Origin: Streptomyces sp. H27-H5
Lineage (GTDB): Bacteria > Actinomycetota > Actinomycetes > Streptomycetales > Streptomycetaceae
Direction: 5' to 3'
NCBI RefSeq assembly: GCF_026627505.1
Contig: NZ_JAPNLK010000023.1
Coordinates: forward strand, 33,332 to 97,331
DNA length: 64,000 bases
The notes beneath the pieces were generated by a model, which saw only the letters and a program-made list of their open reading frames with translations, did not search any database and had not been told where the DNA came from. This document shows, piece by piece, positions 16,621 through 27,582 of the stretch. A program made the translations under genes and the position numbers. Numbering within the stretch: position 1 is the stretch's first letter; every line of letters starts with the position of its first letter.

Positions 16621-17697
16621 TCAGCCCCGTCCGGACTCTGTACCGTTGCCCGCCGTGCGCACCGCGGCCAGCACCCGTCGGTGCCGTCGGACGGTCTCGG
16701 TCAAGACCTCGGCGGCCGCCGGAAGCCGCTCGGCCTCGTACGCGCCGAGAGCCGCCTCCCGGACGGGCCCGGTCTCTTCGCCGAGCGCCGCGGCCAGTGT
16801 TCGCGCCAGGGCCGCCGCGTCCTGGATCCCGGTGTTCATGCCCAGCCCTCCGGCGATCGGTTGGACGTGGGCCGCGTCTCCCGCGAGGAAGACCCGGCCC
16901 TCGCGTATCCGGGCCGCCATGCGGACGTTGACCCGCCAGGTCGACAGCCAGGTGGCTTTCCCGAGTCGTATCCCCGGCATCCGGGCGTGCCGGTCGAACA
17001 GTCGCTGAAAGCTCTCCAGTGAGGGCGGCAGTGGCCGGCCGTGCTCGTCGCGCTCCCGGGAGGCCTGGAGTTGGAAGGTGTCCGTCCCTGGTATCGGGCA
17101 GAGCAACATGACCCCGCCGTCCGAGGTGAACCACTGGTGCCAGACGTCCCGCCCCAGCCCCGGCGCCGTCACGTCCCCGACCACCATCGCCTCGTCCTCC
17201 TCGCTCGTCCCCTCGAAGGCGATCCCGAGGAGCGTGCGGGTCGTGCTGTGTCCGCCTTCGCATCCCGCAAGGTACCCGGCTCGGATGACCCGGCCATCGG
17301 CCAACTCCGCGTCGATCCCGGTGGAGTCCTGGCGCACGTCCGCGAGTGTGGCTCCGTACTCGACGTGCACACCGAACTGGGCAAGCCGGTCGCGCAGCAC
17401 CGCCTCGATCTGCCACTGGGCCAGGAACAGGAAGTCGGGGACGGGGGTGTCATTGACATGGGCGCCGTCGAAGTACTTGCGGAACGTCAGGTCCGGGATG
17501 CCGACGGCCGCCAGTCGCCCGGCGACGCCGAGGTCCGTCAAGACCTTGAGGCCGTCCTGGTTCAGGGACTTGCCGCGGGACTCGCGGTGCGGCGAGGCGC
17601 GCTGGTCGATGACGCGCACGGTGACGCCGCGGCGTGCCAGGTCGCAGGCGAGCGTCAGGCCGGTGGGGCCGGAACCCGCAATCAGAACGTCGGTCAT
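16621..17697 (-). CDS. FAD-dependent aromatic monooxygenase (group A flavin hydroxylase)
   Basis: 358 residues. It has the N-terminal dinucleotide fold LIAGSGPTGLTLACDLARRG, the mid-protein GCEGGHSTTR (a variant of the DG motif) and the C-terminal GD motif VFLAGDAAHVQPIAGGLGMNTGIQDA. This is the class that hydroxylates phenols and polyketide rings, or confers resistance to tetracyclines or rifamycins. It lacks the C-terminal thioredoxin-like domain found in some polyketide hydroxylases. It is divergent from a TetR gene with a palindromic operator between them, so substrate-inducible control is the simplest model. The ATG at 17697 begins directly at the FAD fold. Confidence 0.92.
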   Translation of the reverse strand: MTDVLIAGSGPTGLTLACDLARRGVTVRVIDQRASPHRESRGKSLNQDGLKVLTDLGVAGRLAAVGIPDLTFRKYFDGAHVNDTPVPDFLFLAQWQIEAVLRDRLAQFGVHVEYGATLADVRQDSTGIDAELADGRVIRAGYLAGCEGGHSTTRTLLGIAFEGTSEEDEAMVVGDVTAPGLGRDVWHQWFTSDGGVMLLCPIPGTDTFQLQASRERDEHGRPLPPSLESFQRLFDRHARMPGIRLGKATWLSTWRVNVRMAARIREGRVFLAGDAAHVQPIAGGLGMNTGIQDAAALARTLAAALGEETGPVREAALGAYEAERLPAAAEVLTETVRRHRRVLAAVRTAGNGTESGRG

Positions 17698-17768
17698 CGG
17701 ATGTCCTCTCGTCGCCAATTCTCGTCGATGACTCAAGGAAAGCGGATCCGGAAGGAAAATGCAACCCG

Positions 17769-17782
17769 GTCAAATATTTGAC
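17769..17782. promoter_or_regulatory. candidate TetR operator (14-bp perfect palindrome)
   Basis: GTCAAATATTTGAC is a perfect 14-base palindrome in an AT-rich island between the divergent monooxygenase and tetR genes. Its right arm forms the -35 hexamer of the tetR promoter, as expected for autorepression. Confidence 0.75.
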
Positions 17783-17806
17783 TCGGTCACGTCTTGTGTG
17801 TACGGT
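17778..17806 (+). promoter_or_regulatory. tetR promoter, probably giving a leaderless transcript
   Basis: TTGACT (17778-17783), a 17-base spacer and TACGGT (17801-17806). The ATG of tetR starts seven bases after the -10 hexamer, so the transcript would have little or no 5' leader. No Shine-Dalgarno sequence is visible before the ATG, which fits. Confidence 0.65.
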
Positions 17807-17813
17807 GTGTGAC

Positions 17814-18455
17814 ATGGAAAATACGACAGGGCTCCGTGAGAGCAAGAAACTACGAACGCGTCACCGGCTGGCGGCCACGGCGCTGGAACTCTTCCTGGAA
17901 CGAGGCTTCGACGCCGTTTCGGTGGCGGATGTCGCCGCTGCGGCCGAGGTCTCCAAACCCACCCTGTTCCGGTACTTCCCGAGCAAGGAGGATCTGATCC
18001 TCGATCGCTTCGCGGACCACCAGGACGAGGCGGCGCGCATCGTGCGCGACCGGGAAAGTGGGCAGACCCCGGGGGGTGCGCTCCATGCGCACTTCCTGGC
18101 GGGCCTCGCGAAACGGGACCCGATCACCGGCCTCTGCGATCATCCGAACGTCCTGGCGTTCCAGGAGCTGCTGTACTCCACGGCGAGCCTGGAGGGCCGC
18201 ATGGCCCACTACACGACCCGTGAGGTGGAACTGCTCGCGGAAGTCCTGGAGGCGGAGTCCGTCGCCCCGCTCGCCGCTCGCATGGCGGCCACGCACCTGG
18301 TGGCGGTACGTCAGGGGCTGGGCAGGGCGAACTGGGCTCGCATCGCCTCGGGCGTGAGCGCGGACGACGCCTACGCGGCAGCCGTCACCGAAGCCGACCA
18401 GGCCTTCGGGATGCTGGCCGAAGGGCTCGACGCGAACCTGTCCAGACGTTCCTGA
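17814..18455 (+). CDS. TetR-family transcriptional regulator
   Basis: 213 residues. The N-terminal DNA-binding domain is typical: RHRLAATALELFLERGFDAVSVADVAAAAEVSKPTLFRYFPSKEDLIL. The ligand-binding C-terminal half is all-helical. It probably represses itself and the divergent flavin monooxygenase through the palindrome at 17769-17782, with the monooxygenase substrate as inducer (inference from arrangement). The ATG at 17814 is supported by the promoter position. Confidence 0.93.
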   Translation: MENTTGLRESKKLRTRHRLAATALELFLERGFDAVSVADVAAAAEVSKPTLFRYFPSKEDLILDRFADHQDEAARIVRDRESGQTPGGALHAHFLAGLAKRDPITGLCDHPNVLAFQELLYSTASLEGRMAHYTTREVELLAEVLEAESVAPLAARMAATHLVAVRQGLGRANWARIASGVSADDAYAAAVTEADQAFGMLAEGLDANLSRRS

Positions 18456-18723
18456 ACGAGCCGGTCGCGGCCCGCGCCCTCCGGGTTCCAGGTTCGGCGC
18501 TCCGGGTCCGAGGTTCCGGCCCCCGGCCGCCGGTCGCAGCTTGCCCGTGCGCTGGACGGTCCCCGCAGCCGCAGCCCACACCGCCCTGCGACCCGCATCG
18601 CCCCGAGCCCGCCACCGCGCATCGAGCCCGCCCGCCCACTGGATGCCCCGCAGCCCCGCAGCCCCGCCGCCCCCGCATCGGATCCGCCCCACCCCTCCCC
18701 CCGCAGCCCCCGCAGCGGTCCGG
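18456..18723. repeat. C-rich convergent intergenic region with CCCCGCAGC repeats
   Basis: 268 bases between tetR and the LysR gene with strong C/G strand skew. Short units CCCCGCAGC or CCCGCAGC recur near 18561, 18646, 18654 and at about 18699-18715, and a GGTTC/CCGGG-rich stretch is repeated around 18482-18520. No hairpin stands out and no gene is supported. Confidence 0.5.
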
Positions 18724-19605
18724 TCAGTGCACCAGCAGCATGCGCTTGAGTTCCCGAGCCGCGCGGGGCGGGGCGACGTCCGTGCGGTGGGCCAGTGCGA
18801 TCGTGCGGCGCAGGGGGGAGCCGGCCAGCGGGGTGGCGCGGAGGCCGGGGCCGCCGTGGGCGACCACCATGGCCGGGACCACCGCGAGGCCCAGGCCGGC
18901 GCGGACGAAGCCGAGCACCGCGTCCATCTCGCCGCCCTCCACCGTGAACACCGGCTCGAAGCCCGCCGCCCGGCAGGCCGCCACCGTCAGATCGCGCAGG
19001 TCGTAGCCGTGTCGGAACATCACCATCGGTTCGTCCCGCAAGGCGGAGATCGTCAGCGGGCCGCCTCCCGCCGGCGGCGGAAGGGCGGCCGAGGAGACCA
19101 CCACCAGGTCCTCCGTCAACAACTCCACAGTGGTCAGGGCAGGTGCCGACGGCGGCAGCGGCAGCGAGACGAGGGCCAGGTCCAAGACCCCCCGCGCCAG
19201 CTCCCGCACGAGGTCCAGTGACCCGCTCTCCTCGATCAGCAGCTCGATCCCGGGGTGGGCGGAGTGGAAGGCCCGCAGCACGCCCGGCAGCAGCCCCGTG
19301 CACACGCTCGGCGTGGCTCCGAGTCGCACCCGCCCGCGCCGCAGCTGCGCCAGTTCCTGTACCTCCAGCCGCGCCGTGTCGGCGTCCGCGAGGATGCGTC
19401 GGGCCAGCGGCAGCAGGGCCTCGCCCGCGTCGGTGAGCGCGATGTTGCCGCGCGCCCGGCTGAAGAGTTCCGCGCCCAGCTCCCTTTCGAGCGCTTTGAT
19501 CTGCTGGGACAGCGAAGGCTGCGCCACGTGTTCACGCTCTGCCGCGCGGGTGAAATGCCGGGTCTCGGCAACGGCCACGAAGTACACGAGCTGCTGGAAC
19601 TGCAT
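18724..19605 (-). CDS. LysR-family regulator, divergent from the sdh operon
   Basis: 293 residues. N-terminal winged helix: LVYFVAVAETRHFTRAAEREHVAQPSLSQQIKALERELGAELFSR. The C-terminal periplasmic-binding-protein-like effector domain includes VRLGATPSV and a conserved GLGLAVVP. The gene is back to back with sdhC across 94 bases that hold a T-N11-A palindrome. It is therefore likely to control succinate dehydrogenase and itself. The effector is unknown. Confidence 0.93.
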   Translation of the reverse strand: MQFQQLVYFVAVAETRHFTRAAEREHVAQPSLSQQIKALERELGAELFSRARGNIALTDAGEALLPLARRILADADTARLEVQELAQLRRGRVRLGATPSVCTGLLPGVLRAFHSAHPGIELLIEESGSLDLVRELARGVLDLALVSLPLPPSAPALTTVELLTEDLVVVSSAALPPPAGGGPLTISALRDEPMVMFRHGYDLRDLTVAACRAAGFEPVFTVEGGEMDAVLGFVRAGLGLAVVPAMVVAHGGPGLRATPLAGSPLRRTIALAHRTDVAPPRAARELKRMLLVH

Positions 19606-19625
19606 CGTGCCAGCGTAGCCCTTGT

Positions 19626-19640
19626 ATAGGGAATCCCTAT
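19626..19640. promoter_or_regulatory. LysR-type operator (T-N11-A palindrome)
   Basis: ATAGGGA A TCCCTAT: seven-base arms around one central base, containing ATAG-N7-CTAT and T-N11-A. It overlaps a good -10 hexamer (TATACA) for the LysR gene on the minus strand and lies 60 bases upstream of the sdhC start. That position suits autorepression together with activation or repression of sdh. Confidence 0.7.
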
Positions 19641-19699
19641 CGACATCAGCTTCACCATGTCTTGGACCTTTCGGGACCTTCGTCCCTACCGTCGATGTC

Positions 19700-20404
19700 A
19701 TGGCATTGGCAACCCGGACGGATCGACGGCCGTCCACCTCGCGCACGCTCTGGGACTCCACCGTCGGCAAGAAGTCCGTGATGGCGGTCTCCGGCCTGAT
19801 CATGCTCGGCTACCTCGTCGTCCACATGCTCGGCAACCTCAAGATCTTCTTCGGCGCGGACGAATTCAACGGCTACGCCCACTGGCTGCGCACGCTCGGC
19901 TCCCCGTTCCTGCACCACGAGTGGGCCCTGTGGATCGTCCGCCTCGTGCTGGTCGCCGCCGTCGTGGCCCACGGGGTCTGCGCGTACCAGCTCAGCCGCC
20001 GCGACATCAAGGCACGCCCGGTGAAGTACGCCCACAAGCGGCGGCGCGCGAGCTATGCCACCCGCACCATGCGGTGGGGCGGGATCATCCTCGCCCTGTT
20101 CATCGTCTGGCACCTCCTCGACCTCACCACGCTCACCGTCAACGAGCGCGCCTGGGCCGGCCACCCGTACGAGAACGTGCTGTCCACCTTCTCCACCTGG
20201 TACGGCAACACCATCTACATCGTGGCGATGGCGGCCCTCGGCCTGCACGTCCGCCACGGCTTCTGGAGCGCCGCCCAGACCCTCGGCGCCGGCAACGCCC
20301 GGCGTGACCGGGCCCTGAAGATCCTGGCCGACGCCCTGGCCCTCGTCCTCTTCGCGGGCTTCGTGTCCGTCCCCGTCGCCGTCATGACCGGAGTGGTGAG
20401 CTGA
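19700..20404 (+). CDS. sdhC: succinate dehydrogenase cytochrome b subunit
   Basis: 234 residues and five predicted membrane helices, the single-subunit (Bacillus-type, diheme) anchor of succinate:menaquinone oxidoreductase. It begins with [30 protein letters not shown]. Membrane histidines suitable as haem ligands occur in [21 protein letters not shown] and LHVRHGFW. It is the first gene of sdhCAB; sdhA follows after two bases. A TTGGAC/TACCGT pair at 19662-19692 (19-base spacer) is a possible promoter placing the start of transcription at or next to the ATG. Confidence 0.95.
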   Translation: MALATRTDRRPSTSRTLWDSTVGKKSVMAVSGLIMLGYLVVHMLGNLKIFFGADEFNGYAHWLRTLGSPFLHHEWALWIVRLVLVAAVVAHGVCAYQLSRRDIKARPVKYAHKRRRASYATRTMRWGGIILALFIVWHLLDLTTLTVNERAWAGHPYENVLSTFSTWYGNTIYIVAMAALGLHVRHGFWSAAQTLGAGNARRDRALKILADALALVLFAGFVSVPVAVMTGVVS

Positions 20405-20406
20405 CC

Positions 20407-22364
<1,958 letters not shown>

Positions 22365-22368
<4 letters not shown>

Positions 22369-23105
22369 GGCTCACCCTGCGCGTCTGGCGCCAGCGCAAC
22401 CCCGAGACCCCGGGCGCCATGGCCTCCTACGAGGTCGACGGCATCTCCCAGGACATGTCGTTCCTGGAGATGCTCGACACCCTCAACGAGGACCTCATCC
22501 TGCGCGGCGAGGACCCGGTCGCCTTCGACCACGACTGCCGCGAGGGCATCTGCGGAGCCTGCAGCCTCGTCATCAACGGTGACGCCCACGGACCCGAGCG
22601 CACCACGACCTGCCAGCTCCACATGCGTTCCTTCGCCGACGGGGACACCATCGACGTCGAGCCCTGGCGGGCCTCGGCCTTCCCGGTCGTCAAGGACCTC
22701 GTCGTCGACCGCAGCGCCTTCGACCGGATCATCCAGGCCGGCGGCTACATCACCGCCCCCACCGGCGCCGCCCCCGAGGCGCACGCCACCGCGGTGCCCA
22801 AGCCGGCCGCCGACCACGCCTTCGAGCACGCGGAGTGCATCGGATGCGGTGCGTGCGTGGCCGCCTGCCCCAACGGCTCGGCCATGCTGTTCACCTCCGC
22901 CAAGGTCAACCACCTCAACGTCCTGCCGCAGGGCTCGCCCGAACGCGAGACCCGCGTCCTCGACATGGTGGCCCGGATGGACGACGAGGGATTCGGCGGC
23001 TGCACCCTGACCGGCGAGTGCGCCACGGCCTGCCCGAAGGGCATCCCGCTGCCGTCGATCGCCGCGATGAACAAGGAGTGGCTGCGGGCGGTCCGCAAGG
23101 GCTGA
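22365..23105 (+). CDS. sdhB: succinate dehydrogenase iron-sulfur subunit
   Basis: 246 residues carrying three clusters. The 2Fe-2S ligands lie in CREGICGAC plus a later TTTC, the 4Fe-4S set is [12 protein letters not shown], and the last cluster is [14 protein letters not shown]. It passes electrons from SdhA to the haem/menaquinone anchor SdhC. The ATG at 22365 lies inside the sdhA stop (ATGA), ensuring coupled translation. It ends the operon; no sdhD is expected for this class. Confidence 0.97.
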
Positions 23106-23276
23106 CCGGGCCGTGTGAGCCCCGTACGAGCGTCCTCCGCCGGGTCCGGGCCGGCCGGCCCCGGTTCCCCCGGCCTGGGCCGATCGGCTGACCCGATCCG
23201 CCGACCGGGCGCTCGTGCGGGCCGTACGTCGCGCCGCGCCCCGGCGGCGCGCGGCGCGTGGGGGACAGTGAGCCCC

Positions 23277-23923
23277 ATGCCAGAAGCCCCCGCCGGGACC
23301 GGACCGCGCCGCCGCACCGTGTTGGCCGCCGCCCTCGCCCCGCTCGCGGTGGCCGGCTGCGCCTCCGAGGAACCCGCCGGTCCGGCGCCCGGCCCCCAGG
23401 CCGTCGCCAAGGACGCCGTCGTGATGGTGATCCGGCACGGGGAGAAGCCGTACGCCGGGGACACCGGCGAGGACGAGGACGGCAACGAGGACCCCGGCTT
23501 CCTGGCCGGCCGGGGATGGCGCCGCGCCGAGGAACTGCACCGGCTCTTCCCGCCGAGCCGCGGTTCCGTCCTGCCCGGCCCGCGGCCGTCTTCGCCACCG
23601 GCGGCAAGCCGCCCGCCCCGGCCCGCTGCAAGCAGACCGTCGAGGCGCTGGCCGCCGCGCTGAAGACCCCCGTCCGCACCGAGTTCGGCATCGGCGCCGA
23701 AGCGGGACTGGCCCGCGCCGCCCTGGCCGCGCGGATGCCCGTGCTCGTCTGTTGGGAGTACGCCGGCATGCCCCGCCTGGTCCGCGCCCTCGGCGCACAC
23801 CAGGTCCTCGGGGTCCCCGCGATCTGGCCCGACCGCTACGACCTCGTCTGGGTCTTCACCCGCCGGCGGGGCGAGTGGAGCTTCCGCGAACTCCCGCAGC
23901 AACTGCTGCCGGGCGACGCCTGA
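23277..23923 (+). pseudogene. histidine-phosphatase-superfamily lipoprotein, interrupted by a frameshift
   Basis: The first part (from the ATG at 23277) encodes a Tat-like, lipobox-bearing signal (RRRTVLAAALAPLAVAGC) and the phosphoglycerate-mutase-like motif VMVIRHGEKP, up to EELHRLFPP near 23560. The second part is in the frame one base earlier: RPAAVFATGGKPPAPARCKQTVEALAAAL, then WEYAGMPRLVRALG and the C-terminus to the TGA at 23923. Together they make one ordinary-length protein, so a single base has been lost, or an error or recoding event lies between about 23560 and 23590, in a run of GCCG/CCGC sequence. A downstream catalytic His expected in this superfamily is not obvious in the second part. 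Confidence 0.75.
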
Positions 23924-23954
23924 GCCTTCCCGGTGCCTGCCCGGGAGGCGGATG

Positions 23955-26381
23955 TCAGCCCCCGCCCTCGCCCCCGAGTGCCCGCGCCAGGTAGCCCGCC
24001 GTGACGCTGCCGGGCGTGCGGGCCACCTCGCGCGGGGTTCCCGACGCGATCACGCGGCCGCCCGCCGCACCACCGCCCGGGCCCATGTCGAGGACCCAGT
24101 CCGCGCCGGCCACCACCGCCATGTCGTGCTCCACGACCACCACCGAGTGCCCGGCGTCCACCAGGCCGTGCAACTGCCGCATCAACACCCGCACATCTGC
24201 CGGGTGCAGTCCCGTGGTCGGCTCGTCCAACAGGTACAGGGTGTGGTCGCGGCGCGAGCGCTGGAGCTCCGACGCCAGTTTGACGCGCTGCGCCTCCCCG
24301 CCGGACAGTTCGGTCGCCGGCTGGCCCAACCGCAGGTAGCCCAGCCCGATCTCCTCCAGTGCCCGCAGGCTGCGGCCCGCCGCCGGGACCTCCGCGAAGA
24401 ACCCCGTCGCGGCCTCCACCGTCAGACCGAGCACCTCCGCGATGTTCAGGCCCCGATAACGGACCTCCAGCGTCTCGGAGTTGTAGCGGGCGCCCGCGCA
24501 CTGCGGACACGGTGCGTACGTACTCGGCAGGAACAGCAGCTCCACCGACACGAACCCCTCGCCCTGGCAGGTCTCGCAGCGGCCGCCCGGCACGTTGAAG
24601 GAGAACCGGCCGGCCTTCCAGCCGCGCGCCTTCGCCTCCTCGGTGGCCGTGAAGAGCCTGCGCACCACGTCGAACAGCCCCGTGTACGTGGCCAGGTTGG
24701 ACCGCGGGGTCCGGCCGATTGGCTTCTGGTCCACCTCCACGAGGCGGCGTACGGGAAAGTTCGGATCGGTGAGCCGCCCGGACACCTCCTCGGCGAGCGC
24801 CTGCCCGACGAGCGTGGACTTCCCGGACCCGGACACGCCGGTGACGGCGGTGAACACCCCCAGCGGGAACTCGGCGTCGACACCGCGCAGGTTGTGGCGC
24901 CGTACCCCGCTGAGCCGGATCGTCGCGCCGGCGGTGCGCGCCGGTCGGGGCGCGAGGGGTTCCTCCGTCCCGAACAGGGCCCGCGCGGTCGCCGATTCGG
25001 CCACGTCGGCCAGTGCGGCCGGGGGCCCGCAGTGCAGCACTTGCCCGCCGTGCTCGCCGGCCGCCGGCCCGACGTCCACCAGCCAGTCCGCGTGGCGCAC
25101 CACGTCCAGGTGGTGTTCCACGACGAAGACGGTGTTCCCGGCCGCCTTCAGCCGGTCCAACACGCTCAACAGGGCTTCGGTGTCCGTCGGGTGCAGCCCT
25201 GCCGAGGGCTCGTCCAGGACGTACACCACTCCGAACAGGCCCGACCGCAACTGCGTGGCCAGCCGCAGCCGTTGCAGTTCGCCCGCCGACAGGGTGGGTG
25301 CGGTGCGGTCCAGGCTCAGGTAGCCGAGTCCCAGCTCGGTGACGGGGTCGATGCGCGAACGCAGGTCCTCGACCAGGACCCGCGCCGCCTCACCCTCCGA
25401 GGGCGCCGTCGCCAGCACCTCGTCCAGGTCCGTCAGCGCGAGCGCCGCCGCCTCGGCGATCGTGCGGCCCGCGAAGGTCACCGCCAGGGCCTCGGGGCGA
25501 AGACGACGCCCCTCGCACACCGGGCAGGGCGCGTCGGTGAGGAACCGCTCCGCCCGGGCCCTGAGGGTGGCGCTCCTGCTGTCGGAGAACGTCCGCATCA
25601 CGTACCGGTGCGCGCTCATGTACGTGCCCTGGTAAGGCCGTTGGATGCGGTCCGCGTCGCGCACCGGGTGCACGGTCACCACGGGCTGTTCCTCCGTGAA
25701 CAGGATCCACTCGCGGTCCTTGGCCGCCAACTCCCGCCAAGGGCGGTCGACGTCGTACCCGAGCGCGTCGAGGACGTCCCGCAGGTTCTTGCCCTGCCAG
25801 GCACCCGGCCAGGCGGCGATCGCGCCCTGGCGGATCGACAGGTCGGGATCCGGTACGAGGAGTTCCTCGCTGGTGTGGTGTACGCGCCCCAGCCCCTGGC
25901 AGGAAGGGCAGGCGCCCGCGGCCGTGTTGGGGGAGAAGGAGTCCGAGTCGAGCCGTTCGGCGCCGTCGGGGTAGGTGCCCGCCCGCGAGTACAGCATCCG
26001 CAGGGAGTTCGACAGCAGCGTCACCGTGCCCACCGAGGAACGCGAGCCGGGCGAGGAACGTCGCTGCTGCAACGAGACGGCGGGCGGCAGGCCCGTGACG
26101 GAGTCCACCTTCGGGGCGCCGATCTGGTGGATCAGCCGGCGGGCGTACGGGGCCACGGACTCGAAGTAGCGGCGTTGGGCCTCGGCGTAGAGCGTCCCGA
26201 ACGCCAGGGAGCTCTTGCCGGATCCGGAGACGCCGGTGAAGACGGTGAGCGCGTCGCGCGGGATGTCCACGTCGACCCCGCGCAGATTGTGCTCCCGGGC
26301 GCCCCGGACCCGTACACAGGGGTCGTGGCTCGGGCTCGGGGGGCCGGGGGCGTACGGGCCCGGGGTGGGGGAGTGGTGCAT
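23955..26381 (-). CDS. UvrA-like ABC ATPase, class II (short form)
   Basis: 808 residues, shorter than housekeeping UvrA (about 940-1000), because the UvrB-binding insertion of the first ATPase half appears reduced or absent. Two ATPase cassettes are present: Walker A GVSGSGKSS near residue 50 and GVSGSGKST in the second half, with signatures LSAGELQR (variant) and LSGGEAQR. Zinc-finger cysteines are seen as CPSCQG, CPVCEG, CETCQG and CPQCAG. Class II UvrA proteins are accessory damage-sensing or drug-resistance factors (for example the DrrC type that protects a producer from daunorubicin). The start at 26381 (MHHSPTP) avoids an unconserved Arg-rich extension. Confidence 0.9.
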   Translation of the reverse strand: MHHSPTPGPYAPGPPSPSHDPCVRVRGAREHNLRGVDVDIPRDALTVFTGVSGSGKSSLAFGTLYAEAQRRYFESVAPYARRLIHQIGAPKVDSVTGLPPAVSLQQRRSSPGSRSSVGTVTLLSNSLRMLYSRAGTYPDGAERLDSDSFSPNTAAGACPSCQGLGRVHHTSEELLVPDPDLSIRQGAIAAWPGAWQGKNLRDVLDALGYDVDRPWRELAAKDREWILFTEEQPVVTVHPVRDADRIQRPYQGTYMSAHRYVMRTFSDSRSATLRARAERFLTDAPCPVCEGRRLRPEALAVTFAGRTIAEAAALALTDLDEVLATAPSEGEAARVLVEDLRSRIDPVTELGLGYLSLDRTAPTLSAGELQRLRLATQLRSGLFGVVYVLDEPSAGLHPTDTEALLSVLDRLKAAGNTVFVVEHHLDVVRHADWLVDVGPAAGEHGGQVLHCGPPAALADVAESATARALFGTEEPLAPRPARTAGATIRLSGVRRHNLRGVDAEFPLGVFTAVTGVSGSGKSTLVGQALAEEVSGRLTDPNFPVRRLVEVDQKPIGRTPRSNLATYTGLFDVVRRLFTATEEAKARGWKAGRFSFNVPGGRCETCQGEGFVSVELLFLPSTYAPCPQCAGARYNSETLEVRYRGLNIAEVLGLTVEAATGFFAEVPAAGRSLRALEEIGLGYLRLGQPATELSGGEAQRVKLASELQRSRRDHTLYLLDEPTTGLHPADVRVLMRQLHGLVDAGHSVVVVEHDMAVVAGADWVLDMGPGGGAAGGRVIASGTPREVARTPGSVTAGYLARALGGEGGG

Positions 26382-26454
26382 TCGCCCCACTTTAGTGCGG
26401 CGGGACCGTCGCCTCCGCTCCCGCCCCCCGATCACATCGGCATGCGGCGCCCGC

Positions 26455-27444
26455 TCAGAGCCCCGCGAGCCGGGCCAGCCCCGCGAAGGAGTCCAGCAGG
26501 GCCGTCCGGTCGTGGGTGGAGGTCGTGACCAGCAGTTCGTCCGCCTCCGTCGACCGCGCGACCTCGGTCAGCTCCGCCGCGACCTGCTCCGGAGTGCCGT
26601 GGATGTGCCCGACCAGCGCGCCCTCGTACAGTTCGCGCTCCTTCGGGTTCATCTCCAGCGCCTCGACCTCCTCGGCCGGCCGGAGCGGCGGGAAGCTGCC
26701 CCGGGTGCGGGAGTACGCGAGCGACCACGCCTCCGGTACCAGGATCCGGCGGGCGGCCTCCTCCGTCTCGGCGACCGCCACGGTTCCGGAGACCATCACG
26801 TACGGCTCCGCGCCCCAGGCGGACGCCCGGAACTCCTCGCGGTAGCGCTCCACGACCTCGGTCACCTTCGCCCGGCCCCGCAGATCCCCGACCACCATCG
26901 GCAGCCCGGCCCGCGCCGCGATGCCCGCGCCCTCGCCGGTGGCCAGCACGTAGGGCGTGATCGGCAGTCCCTCCGCCGGACGGGCGTGGACCTGGGGGTG
27001 GGCGCGCTGGGTTCCGTCCAGCCAGCCCAGCAGCTCGGTCAGTTGCTCCTCGAACAGGTCGGCGTCCCTGGTGTCCCGTCCCAGTGCCCGCCGGATCCCG
27101 TCCGTGAAGCCGACCGAGCGGCCGAGGCCCATGTCGACGCGGCCGGGGAACAGGGACTCCAGGACCCCGAACTGTTCGGCGACCACCAGCGGTTGGTGGT
27201 TGGGCAGCATGACCCCGCCCGTGCCCACCCGGATCCTGTGCGTGGAGGCGGCCACGGCCGCGGCGAGCACGGTCGGCGCGGAACCGGCGACGCCGGGCAC
27301 GCTGTGGTGCTCCGACACCCAGAAGCGGTGGTAGCCCAGTTCCTCCGCGGCGCGCGCCAGCGCCACGGTGTCGCGCAGCGCCTGCGGGGCGCTGTGGCCC
27401 TCGCGGGTCCGGGACCGGTCGAGTATCGAGATTTTTCGGATCAC
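26455..27444 (-). CDS. LLM-class (luciferase-like) flavin-dependent oxidoreductase
   Basis: 329 residues of the bacterial luciferase-like monooxygenase fold, MsnO8-like subgroup. Landmarks are LARAAEELGYHRFWVSEHHS, RIRVGTGGVMLPNHQPLVVAEQFGVLESL, DMGLGRSVGF and the C-terminal HIHGTPEQVAAEL. These enzymes use reduced FMN supplied by a partner reductase; the substrate is unknown. The GTG at 27444 gives the usual length for the subgroup, although no strong Shine-Dalgarno precedes it. The gene lies 73 bases upstream of the UvrA-like gene on the same strand. Confidence 0.88.
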   Translation of the reverse strand: MIRKISILDRSRTREGHSAPQALRDTVALARAAEELGYHRFWVSEHHSVPGVAGSAPTVLAAAVAASTHRIRVGTGGVMLPNHQPLVVAEQFGVLESLFPGRVDMGLGRSVGFTDGIRRALGRDTRDADLFEEQLTELLGWLDGTQRAHPQVHARPAEGLPITPYVLATGEGAGIAARAGLPMVVGDLRGRAKVTEVVERYREEFRASAWGAEPYVMVSGTVAVAETEEAARRILVPEAWSLAYSRTRGSFPPLRPAEEVEALEMNPKERELYEGALVGHIHGTPEQVAAELTEVARSTEADELLVTTSTHDRTALLDSFAGLARLAGL

Positions 27445-27582
27445 ACCGGTGTCAACGTCGTGGAGCGAGGAGGATTCCCCGGTCCGGGAGGGCGCGAGGG
27501 GGATTGCACCGCGGGTCGAGCGCCGGCGGGTCGGCGCGGGCCTGACCGGCGCCACGTCGACGGCGGAACCTAGGCTGGTCGT

